Shown: positions 1 to 5,319 of the stretch, one piece after another
How the letters are laid out: each line of letters opens with the position of its first letter
Position numbering within the stretch: position 1 is the first letter of the stretch
Source: Methylomonas sp.
GTDB taxonomy: Bacteria > Pseudomonadota > Gammaproteobacteria > Methylococcales > Methylomonadaceae
NCBI GenBank assembly: GCA_028688235.1
Contig: JAQTYP010000201.1
Coordinates: forward strand, 1 to 6,567
Direction: 5' to 3'
Length of the DNA stretch: 6,567 bases
The notes under the pieces: model-generated
Databases searched by the model: none
The model's input: only the letters and a program-made list of their open reading frames with translations
Told to the model about the DNA's origin: nothing
Translations under genes and position numbers: made by a program

Positions 1-113
1 CGATGGCCATGATGGTGATGTCTATGATGATGGTGGCCCCATTCCCGGTGATCAGCAAATGCCGCCGAGGAACATAACGCACCGGCGATCAAAATTATTG
101 CAGTCTTGAACAT
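1..113 (-). CDS. Histidine-rich secreted or periplasmic protein, N-terminal part (runs off left edge)
   Basis: The reading frame opens with ATG at 113-111 and is still open at base 1, giving 37 complete codons. The first 20 residues form a classical Sec signal peptide: a lysine at position 3, a hydrophobic core rich in Ile, Leu and Ala, and a small-residue end AAFA, with predicted cleavage before Asp21. The visible mature part is extraordinarily rich in histidine: ten His among residues 21-37, with two runs of four (27-30 and 32-35) separated by one Arg. Cys14 is preceded by Leu, so it is not a normal lipobox. An AGGAGA ribosome binding site sits 7 bases upstream, which supports both gene and start. 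Such His clusters commonly bind Zn, Ni, Cu or Co, so metal binding in the periplasm is a reasonable inference, not shown. The family is not recognised, and the missing C-terminus would decide it. The gene follows the fimV terminator and has its own leader, so it is probably a separate transcription unit. Confidence 0.72.
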   Translation of the reverse strand, partial: MFKTAIILIAGALCSSAAFADHREWGHHHHRHHHHGH

Positions 114-120
114 ATCAGCT

Positions 121-126
121 TCTCCT
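121..126 (-). promoter_or_regulatory. Ribosome binding site of the histidine-rich gene
   Basis: On the minus strand the bases read AGGAGA, a near-perfect Shine-Dalgarno sequence, followed by a 7-base spacer and the ATG at 113. This fixes the start of a gene that is otherwise judged only from its first 37 codons. Confidence 0.75.
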
Positions 127-131
127 CGAAG

Positions 132-206
132 GTTTCGGTCGAGGCTGATTCTTCCTAAGTTTTCTTAACGCTTGCTTATACCTAGGGAGCATAAGTTTCG
201 GTTGAG
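132..206. repeat. Pair of 12-bp direct repeats in the leader of the histidine-rich gene
   Basis: GTTTCGGTCGAG at 132-143 and GTTTCGGTTGAG at 195-206 (plus-strand reading) match at 11 of 12 bases, and their starts are 63 bp apart. Both lie within the 100 bp upstream of the start codon, where an operator could sit. The second copy overlaps the left arm of the inverted repeat at 201-223. No known regulator box is recognised. Confidence 0.4.
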
Positions 207-223
207 CGGACAAGTTGCTCAAC
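201..223. repeat. Inverted repeat, 7-bp arms with 9-base loop
   Basis: GTTGAGC at 201-207 is the exact reverse complement of GCTCAAC at 217-223. No T tract follows on either strand, so it is not an intrinsic terminator. It lies about 90-110 bases upstream of the histidine-rich start codon. It could be a protein binding site or a hairpin in the 5' leader; chance is also possible at this length. Confidence 0.4.
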
Positions 224-334
224 TCAGCTTCATACCTTCGTGCGGATTTTACGGGATTGCTATTTTTCGACGCTATGGCAAACACGGTCGGCAAGCAATA
301 TCGATCACCTGACTGGTTCCGGCATGCGTTGGGC

Positions 335-361
335 AAAAAAGAACGGGCATTGCCCGTTCTT
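335..361 (-). terminator. Intrinsic terminator after fimV
   Basis: A perfect 10-bp stem, AAGAACGGGC (339-348) pairing with GCCCGTTCTT (352-361), closes a 3-base loop. Read on the minus strand it is followed by a T run: six Ts in total, of which the first two belong to the stem. The stem begins about 20 bases after the fimV stop codon. In the plus direction no T tract follows, so it acts only for leftward transcription. It marks the likely end of the leuC-to-fimV transcript and separates it from the histidine-rich gene. Confidence 0.9.
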
Positions 362-383
362 ATCCGGATGGGGTGAGGGAATG

Positions 384-3047
384 CTAGGCCAATTCGTCCA
401 GTATGGCCTGAGCGGCTTGTTTTTGCTCTTGGTTGCCCTTTTCCAATACTTCTTCGGCGATGGATTTGGCGGCTTCCGCATCTCCCATGTCGATATAGGC
501 TTTGGCTAGGTCAATTTTAGTTTCGTATTCATCCATGTCGGTTAAATCCGAAACGCCTAGATCAATTTCCTCATCACCGTGTTTGCTGCTAGGCGCTTCG
601 AAGTCAAAATTGAATTCGAACTCGTCAGAGGCGCCGGAGCCAGTAAAGTCAGGTTGCTTGATGCTTGCGCTTGCTTTATCTTCCGCTTCAGCGCTTTGGA
701 AATCGGAAAAATCGAAGCTTTCCAGGCTTTCCGTGTCCAAGGCATCCGCTTTAGGAGTCTTTATGGCTTCGAATGCTAGGCTGTCCTCGGAGGGTTTCTC
801 ATCTTCCAGATCAAAGTTGAAATCGAAGCTCTCCAGAGTTTCGTTAATGTTTTGCTCGTTGTCCTGGGCTGGCGGCGTTTCAGCCTGATGTTTGCCTAGG
901 TCGAAATCAATCGATTCGATGTCGGCTAGTGCAGCGTTGGAGTCAGTTTTTGGTGAATCAGTTTTTTGCGAGAATGAACTCAGATCGAAATCCAGGCTGC
1001 TGTTGTCTGTTTCGGCTTCTTCGGATGCGGCCTGATGGAACTGGGTCAACTCTGCGTCGACTTCATCCATTAAATCCAGGTCGGGCAATCTGGGTGCTTC
1101 CAAATCCAATGGCTCCTGATCGAAAGCTTCGGTCTCGAATGCCAGATTCTCTTCCAATTCGATAGCGGGCGATTTTGGAGGGGGCGGTACCGGCATTTCC
1201 CGTTTGGCCGCGGGAGCTCCGCCGAATAACGTCGATTCCGGAACGATTTCTTTGCCCATGTCCGAGACTTTTGTCCAGAACGGCCGGTCGGCGTTTTTGC
1301 CGGCATCGACCAGTTCTTGTGCATAAGCGGCAAAACGGTCTTTATCCTCGTTGGCGTAGTAAATCTCAAGTAATTTCAGTTTGAAATCGTCTTTATCGGG
1401 GTGTTCCGATATGGCGTGACGAATCAAATCCTCGGCCTGTTGGTAACGGCCATAGGCCAGATAGACGTCGGCTTCCGACATGGGGTCGATTTCGCTTTGA
1501 TCGGTGTCGAAGGCTTCGAAATCGCTAGGGGTGAAGTCGCTGATGAAAGAGCTTTCACCCACTGTGCCGACATCGTATGCGCCGCTGCCGCCCACGTCCA
1601 TGACAGGCACGGATAAGCTGTCGGCATCGGGTAATCTGATTTGGCTGGCCGATGCAAACATGCTGTCGGTGATGGTCTCCTCTTCGATTTTTTGCTTACG
1701 CCACCATAACCAGCCCAGCATGCCCAGCATACCGGCCCCGAGGCCACCGAAAGTCAAATAATAGGCAGGGGAGGAAAATAGGCCGCTATCTTCCTGTTTC
1801 GCCGGAACAGAAACCGGCACAGGTTTGGGCGGGCTTGGCGGCACGGGAGCAGGCGTCGGGGTAGGAGCAGGAACCGGGGTAGGTGGTACTTCGGGTGCAG
1901 GCTGAACCGGCGTGGTTGGAGTGATGGCTTGTTGTTCTACCGCTTCAGGGCCGGGGACTTGCTCCGCCTCAATGGTTTTGGCAGTGTCGGCCGCTTTTTG
2001 CGCCGCTTCGACATCCTTGCTTTGTAAGGCGGCAAGTTGCTGGTCTTTTAATGCCATTAACTGCTGCATCATGTTCAGCTGCTGTTCGAGTCGGTCGATG
2101 CGATCTTGCAATTCGATGTCTTTGCCGGTGCCTGGGGCTCCTTCGATGCCCGTGCCGGGTTTGACATGTTCGTCGATTTTGGCTGAATCGGTAACTTTCG
2201 TGTCTACGGGGGCAACGAGTTCCAGTGCTTTGGAGGGGGGTGTTTCCTTAGGAGCGGTTTTGGGTTCGCCGACTGCCTTACCTGCTTGCAGGATGGCATC
2301 GGTTTCCGGGATATTCAAATTGACGCCGGCTTTCAACGCGTTGATATCGCCGCGGTTAAACGCATCGGGATTGGCTCTGAATAATGCGTTCATCATCTGA
2401 TTGAGAGGAACGCCGCGTTCGTTGCCCAGCTGTTTGGCGATGGCCCATAAGGTATCGGACTGTCTCACCGGGCCGTATTCGCCGCTGGTTGGCGTTTGCG
2501 GGCCAATGTGGGACGCAACTTCGGTCTTGGCTACTCGGCGTTTGCTGGTTCGGGGCTTACGTGCCGGTTTTTCATACTCATCTATGGGCTCAATCTGATA
2601 AGTCGGGGGTGCTATGCTTGGAATGGCTGGCGGATGGTAGCCCTCGGGTGGATCGAGCAAGACGGTAAATTCGCGGAACTGGCTACCTTGGGGCCAGATG
2701 ACTTCCATCAGAAAATTCAATGCAGGCTCGGATACCGCCTCGTTCGACGTGACCTTAATCAAGACCGAGCCGTCGGCTAGTTCTACCGTTTTGAATTTGA
2801 TTTTCGATAAAAAATAGCTCCAAGGAACGCCTGCCTTGTCGAATTTTTCGGGAGGTGCCAAGCGAACCGATATGTCGGAGGGATTTTCGCCGGGTGCCAA
2901 ATGCAGGTGGATTTCGGCGTTAAGTTTTTGATTCAGGGCAGAATGCAACGCAATATCGCCAATCCCTAACGGTTTTGCTGGTATCGGTACTAATAACGAT
3001 ACAACCGCTAACGTTTTAGTTAAATGTTTCACACTCTTTTCCTTCAC
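384..3047 (-). CDS. fimV: FimV-type inner-membrane hub protein with LysM and TPR regions
   Basis: Frame of 887 codons starting at GTG, similar in length to other FimV proteins. In order: a signal peptide (about 1-26); the FimV N-terminal domain (about 27-135) opening with the family hallmark LGIGDIALHSALNQKLNAEI; a basic linker; a LysM peptidoglycan-binding segment (about 191-247, with SDTLWAIAKQL); a coiled coil (about 308-345, rich in Leu and Gln); a Pro-rich stretch (about 374-417); one membrane helix (about 426-449) ending in WLWWRKQK; a cytoplasmic TPR-like part (about 523-583); a long acidic region with repeated Phe-Asp motifs (about 630-835); and the conserved FimV C-terminal motif (about 842-887, TKIDLAKAYIDMGD). 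In known members the protein binds septal or polar peptidoglycan and organises type IV pili and polar proteins; that role is inferred here by family. The signal cleavage site (IPAKPLG) lacks a clean AxA motif. GTG at 3032 is an alternative start five codons later. A terminator follows. Confidence 0.95.
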   Translation of the reverse strand: MKEKSVKHLTKTLAVVSLLVPIPAKPLGIGDIALHSALNQKLNAEIHLHLAPGENPSDISVRLAPPEKFDKAGVPWSYFLSKIKFKTVELADGSVLIKVTSNEAVSEPALNFLMEVIWPQGSQFREFTVLLDPPEGYHPPAIPSIAPPTYQIEPIDEYEKPARKPRTSKRRVAKTEVASHIGPQTPTSGEYGPVRQSDTLWAIAKQLGNERGVPLNQMMNALFRANPDAFNRGDINALKAGVNLNIPETDAILQAGKAVGEPKTAPKETPPSKALELVAPVDTKVTDSAKIDEHVKPGTGIEGAPGTGKDIELQDRIDRLEQQLNMMQQLMALKDQQLAALQSKDVEAAQKAADTAKTIEAEQVPGPEAVEQQAITPTTPVQPAPEVPPTPVPAPTPTPAPVPPSPPKPVPVSVPAKQEDSGLFSSPAYYLTFGGLGAGMLGMLGWLWWRKQKIEEETITDSMFASASQIRLPDADSLSVPVMDVGGSGAYDVGTVGESSFISDFTPSDFEAFDTDQSEIDPMSEADVYLAYGRYQQAEDLIRHAISEHPDKDDFKLKLLEIYYANEDKDRFAAYAQELVDAGKNADRPFWTKVSDMGKEIVPESTLFGGAPAAKREMPVPPPPKSPAIELEENLAFETEAFDQEPLDLEAPRLPDLDLMDEVDAELTQFHQAASEEAETDNSSLDFDLSSFSQKTDSPKTDSNAALADIESIDFDLGKHQAETPPAQDNEQNINETLESFDFNFDLEDEKPSEDSLAFEAIKTPKADALDTESLESFDFSDFQSAEAEDKASASIKQPDFTGSGASDEFEFNFDFEAPSSKHGDEEIDLGVSDLTDMDEYETKIDLAKAYIDMGDAEAAKSIAEEVLEKGNQEQKQAAQAILDELA
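594..1001 (-). repeat. Degenerate Phe-Asp motif repeats within FimV
   Basis: Five related short motifs recur in the acidic cytoplasmic region of FimV: LDFDLSSF (residues 685-692), IDFDLG (713-718), FDFNFDLED (741-749), FDFSDF (778-783) and FEFNFDFEA (810-818). Two of them share the lead-in LES. The segments between them are low-complexity, rich in Glu, Asp, Ser, Ala and Lys. The pattern looks like repeated short linear motifs in a disordered linker between the TPR part and the C-terminal domain. The spacing is irregular (about 23-37 residues), so this is a protein-level repeat and not a DNA tandem repeat. Confidence 0.6.
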
Positions 3048-3059
3048 TGGGATTACCTC
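3040..3059 (-). promoter_or_regulatory. Two candidate ribosome binding sites for the fimV start
   Basis: GAGGTAA (3053-3059, minus strand) has its GAGG 8 bases before the GTG at 3047. AAGGA (3040-3044) lies 7 bases before a second in-frame GTG at 3032-3030. Both spacings are good, so either GTG could be used. The choice shifts the protein by five residues and leaves the signal peptide intact either way. There is no nearby in-frame ATG alternative. Confidence 0.6.
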
Positions 3060-3103
3060 GACACTATCGGACAGACGTATTAAAGTCGCTTGCTAATCTT
3101 AGA

Positions 3104-4126
3104 CTAGATGTAATTTTTTACCAGCACCTCCGCTATTTGCACACTGTTAAGTGCCGCACCTTTTCTGACGTTGTCGCCGACCACCCACAAATCGATGCCG
3201 TTGGGGTGCGAGATATCCTCGCGTATACGTCCGACATAAACGTCGTCATGACCGGATGATTCGGTGACGGCGGTTGGATAGCCGCCGTTTACGCGTTCGT
3301 CGACGATTGTCACGCCGGGGGCCGCAGCCAGTAGTTCTCTAACTCTGTCTACCGATATTTTGCGCTTGGTCTCGATATGCACCGCTTCCGAGTGGCCGAA
3401 GAACACCGGGACGCGTACTGCGGTCGGATTCACCAGAATACTGTCGTCGCCCATGATTTTGCGGGTTTCCCAGACCATTTTCATTTCTTCCTTGGTGTAG
3501 CCGTTGTCCATAAACACGTCGATCTGCGGCAAGCAATTGAATGCGATTTGTTTCGGATAGACGCTGGGTGTAACCGGTTTGGCGTTCAACAAGTTGGCGG
3601 TTTGCGTCGCCAACTCCTCGATGGCTTCCTTGCCTGTTCCCGAGACGGCTTGGTAGGTGGCGACGTTGATGCGACTGATGCCGGCTTCATCGTAGATCGG
3701 TTTCAAGGCCACCAGCATTTGTATCGTAGAGCAATTCGGATTGGCGATGATGCCTCTATTTTTGTAATCGGCAACTTTCTCGGGGTTGACTTCCGGCACC
3801 ACCAGCGGGATGTCGTCGTCGTAGCGGAATTGTGAGGTATTGTCTATCACCACGCAGCCGGCAGCGGCGGCTTTCGGTGCATATTCGGCCGAAACGGAAG
3901 CACCCGGCGAGAACAGGCCTATCTGTACCTTGGAAAAATCGAAAGTCGCCAAGTCTTGGACGACCAGCGAGCTGCCTTTAAACGGAATGCGCTTGCCGGC
4001 CGAGCGTTCGCTGGCCAAGGCGTAAACGTTTCCTACCGGAAAGTTGCGTTCTTCCAGTATGGCTATCATTGTTTCGCCGACGGCGCCGGTCGCGCCGACG
4101 ACGGCGACATCATAAGTTTTGGACAT
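3104..4126 (-). CDS. asd: Aspartate-semialdehyde dehydrogenase
   Basis: Catalyses the NADPH-dependent reduction of aspartyl phosphate to aspartate semialdehyde, feeding lysine/diaminopimelate, threonine and methionine synthesis in the cytoplasm. Numbered from the chosen start (340 residues): the dinucleotide-binding loop GATGAVG at 11-17, the catalytic cysteine Cys132 in NPNCSTIQM, Gln159 in YQAVSGTG, and the catalytic His245 in RVPVFFGHSEAVHIE. All are intact, which excludes the inactive Usg-like paralog. Length and motifs fit the compact Asd type (as in Gram-positives and some gammaproteobacteria), not the roughly 370-residue enterobacterial/Pseudomonas type. An ATG at 4135 is in frame three codons upstream, but AAGGA lies directly against it. 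The same AAGGA is 8 bases from the ATG at 4126, so that start is preferred. The leuB stop is only 11 bases before it, which implies cotranscription and probably coupled translation. fimV follows after 56 bp. Confidence 0.96.
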   Translation of the reverse strand: MSKTYDVAVVGATGAVGETMIAILEERNFPVGNVYALASERSAGKRIPFKGSSLVVQDLATFDFSKVQIGLFSPGASVSAEYAPKAAAAGCVVIDNTSQFRYDDDIPLVVPEVNPEKVADYKNRGIIANPNCSTIQMLVALKPIYDEAGISRINVATYQAVSGTGKEAIEELATQTANLLNAKPVTPSVYPKQIAFNCLPQIDVFMDNGYTKEEMKMVWETRKIMGDDSILVNPTAVRVPVFFGHSEAVHIETKRKISVDRVRELLAAAPGVTIVDERVNGGYPTAVTESSGHDDVYVGRIREDISHPNGIDLWVVGDNVRKGAALNSVQIAEVLVKNYI

Positions 4127-4134
4127 GGTTTTCA

Positions 4135-4139
4135 TCCTT
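4135..4139 (-). promoter_or_regulatory. Ribosome binding site deciding the asd start
   Basis: AAGGA on the minus strand overlaps the leuB stop codon at 4138-4140 and the first in-frame ATG at 4135. It stands 8 bases before the second ATG (4126). The first ATG would have no usable site, so the second is the likely start. Confidence 0.7.
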
Positions 4140-5211
4140 ATAAAGCGTTAAGTATTGCATCGCCCATTTCCGAAGTGCTGACCTTGGTCATGCCTTCGGA
4201 GTAGATATCGGCGGTTCTGACGTGGGTATCCAGCGCGGTATCGACTGCTTGCTCTATACGCTGGGCGGCTTCGGCCAGGTTAAAGGTATAGCGCAGCATC
4301 ATCGCCGCCGAAAGGATAGTCGCTAGCGGATTGGCGATACCTTGGCCCGCGATGTCGGGCGCGGAGCCGTGTATGGGTTCGTACATGCCTTTGCCGTTGA
4401 CGTCCAGCGACGCCGACGGCAACATGCCGATAGAGCCCGTCAACATCGCGGCAATATCGGACAGAATGTCGCCGAACAGGTTGGTCGTGACGATCACGTC
4501 GAACTGCTTGGGTGCGCGTACCAACTGCATCGCGGCATTGTCGACATACATGTGGCTCAACTGCACGTCGGGATATTCCCTGCCGACGTCGGTCATTACG
4601 TTGCGCCACAATTCGGTGACTTCCAACACATTGGCTTTATCGACCGAACACAGCTTTTTATGACGTTTTTGTGCGATCTTGAAGGCGGAATGAGCGATGC
4701 GGCGAATCTCGGATTCGCTGTAAATCTTGGTGTTGATGCCGACTTTTTCGCCGCTTTCGGCGACATGGATTCCACGGGGTTGGCCGAAATAAATGCCGCC
4801 GGTTAGTTCCCTAACTATCATGATATCGAGTCCCGACACCACTTCAGGTTTAAGCGTGGAGGCATGGACCAATTGCGGATACAGAATGGCCGGGCGCAAA
4901 TTCGAGAATAAATTCAGTTCCGAGCGTATGCCCAGCAAACCGCGCTCCGGTCTGATGGCGTGCGCCAGCGGTTCCCACTTCGGACCGCCGACCGCACCGA
5001 GCAGTACGGCGTCTGCATTTTTGCACAGATTCAACGTCGTTTGCGGCAGCGGCGTGCCGAAAGCGTCGTAAGCCGCGCCGCCGACCAGGGCGGTTTCGAA
5101 GCTTAAACCCAGGCTCATGTCGCTATTCAGGAAGTTCAGTACTTTCAGGGCTTCGGCGACAATTTCCGGGCCTATGCCGTCACCAGATAACACTGCGATT
5201 TTTTTTGGCAT
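4138..5211 (-). CDS. leuB: 3-isopropylmalate dehydrogenase
   Basis: Oxidises and decarboxylates (2R,3S)-3-isopropylmalate with NAD+ to 2-oxoisocaproate, the last leucine-specific step before transamination; a cytoplasmic, normally homodimeric enzyme. The 357 residues match the usual length (about 360). Visible family features: the N-terminal GDGIGPEI at 10-17; substrate-binding arginines in GIRSELNLFSNLRP (Arg96, Arg106) and VRELTGGIYFG (Arg134, with Tyr141); Lys192 in DKANV; metal-binding aspartates at 224 (YVDNAAM), 248 and 252 (FGDILSD); and the NAD-binding HGSAPDIAG at 281-289. Nothing is missing. The start ATG is preceded by TAAGATTGATAG, which has no convincing Shine-Dalgarno but three in-frame stop codons. 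It lies 108 bp after leuD, a larger gap than elsewhere in the operon. Expression may depend on translation or structure in that spacer. Confidence 0.97.
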   Translation of the reverse strand: MPKKIAVLSGDGIGPEIVAEALKVLNFLNSDMSLGLSFETALVGGAAYDAFGTPLPQTTLNLCKNADAVLLGAVGGPKWEPLAHAIRPERGLLGIRSELNLFSNLRPAILYPQLVHASTLKPEVVSGLDIMIVRELTGGIYFGQPRGIHVAESGEKVGINTKIYSESEIRRIAHSAFKIAQKRHKKLCSVDKANVLEVTELWRNVMTDVGREYPDVQLSHMYVDNAAMQLVRAPKQFDVIVTTNLFGDILSDIAAMLTGSIGMLPSASLDVNGKGMYEPIHGSAPDIAGQGIANPLATILSAAMMLRYTFNLAEAAQRIEQAVDTALDTHVRTADIYSEGMTKVSTSEMGDAILNAL

Positions 5212-5220
5212 CTATCAATC

Positions 5221-5292
5221 TTAATCAAACGTAAGGTAACGGCGAATGCCTTCGCCCTCGAGTTCAAACAGGAGTTTATATCCGAAAGACAC
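5221..5292 (-). CDS. Possible 23-residue ORF in the leuD-leuB spacer (uncertain)
   Basis: A GTG at 5292 opens a frame that ends at TAA (5223-5221), nine bases before the leuB ATG. The peptide contains YKLLFELEGEG and ends in RRYLTFD; it has four Leu in 23 residues and reads like ordinary protein. The frame stays open back to the leuD stop, adding TGIKQGQ before the GTG. The ribosome site is poor: AGGGG lies only about 3-4 bases from the GTG. It could be a small translated ORF that brings ribosomes to the SD-less leuB start, the relic of a lost gene, or chance. I recognise no family. In Pseudomonas a methyltransferase gene sits between leuD and leuB, but this peptide does not resemble one to my eye. 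Confidence 0.22.
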   Translation of the reverse strand: MSFGYKLLFELEGEGIRRYLTFD

Positions 5293-5308
5293 CTGCCCCT
5301 GTTTGATT
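5223..5308 (-). promoter_or_regulatory. Spacer with mutually exclusive stems upstream of leuB
   Basis: In leftward transcript order: arm A (5308-5298, AATCAAACAGG), arm B (5272-5264, CCTGTTTGA), a small hairpin C (5256-5241) and arm D (5230-5223, GTTTGATT). A pairs perfectly with B over 9 bp (loop 25 bases) or with D over 8 bp. Both pairings use the same six bases of A, so only one can form at a time. D begins 11 bases before the leuB ATG and overlaps the small-ORF stop, so A-D pairing would place a stem at the leuB initiation region. No T tract follows, so it is not an intrinsic terminator. Regulatory function is inference. Confidence 0.4.
5241..5256 (-). repeat. Small perfect hairpin in the leuD-leuB spacer
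   Basis: GGCGAA and TTCGCC form a 6-bp perfect stem around a 4-base loop, GGCA on the minus strand. It lies between arms B and D of the spacer structure and is compatible with either alternative fold. No T tract follows. Confidence 0.5.
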
Positions 5309-5319
5309 CCGGTCAGAAA

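Noticed and set aside
154..169. CCTAAG and CTTAAC half-sites resembling a PmrA/OmpR-type response regulator box
   Set aside because: The half-sites repeat with a 10-bp period instead of the usual 11 and match imperfectly; this is too weak to call.
246..251. TAAAAT on the minus strand as a -10 box for the histidine-rich gene
   Set aside because: No acceptable -35 hexamer lies 16-18 bases upstream, so the promoter cannot be placed with confidence.
240..509. 89-codon plus-strand open frame across the terminator and the fimV 3' end
   Set aside because: It runs through a strong leftward terminator hairpin and antisense to the conserved FimV C-terminus; no ribosome site is seen.
1912..2400. 162-codon plus-strand open frame opposite fimV
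   Set aside because: It is antisense to the coiled-coil and Pro-rich part of FimV. Its Ser, Ala and Cys-rich composition is a by-product of the opposite strand, and no ribosome site or family is seen.
3048..3103. Possible separate promoter for fimV in the 56-bp gap after asd
   Set aside because: TTTAAT and TAATAC resemble -10 boxes but have no matching -35 element. Cotranscription with asd is the simpler reading.
3377..4806. Several plus-strand open frames of 60-154 codons opposite asd and leuB
   Set aside because: They are shadows of strongly conserved enzyme genes, with compositions biased to His, Arg and Asp and no recognisable domains.
5241..5256. Intrinsic terminator between leuD and leuB
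   Set aside because: The hairpin is perfect but short, and no T tract follows on either strand.
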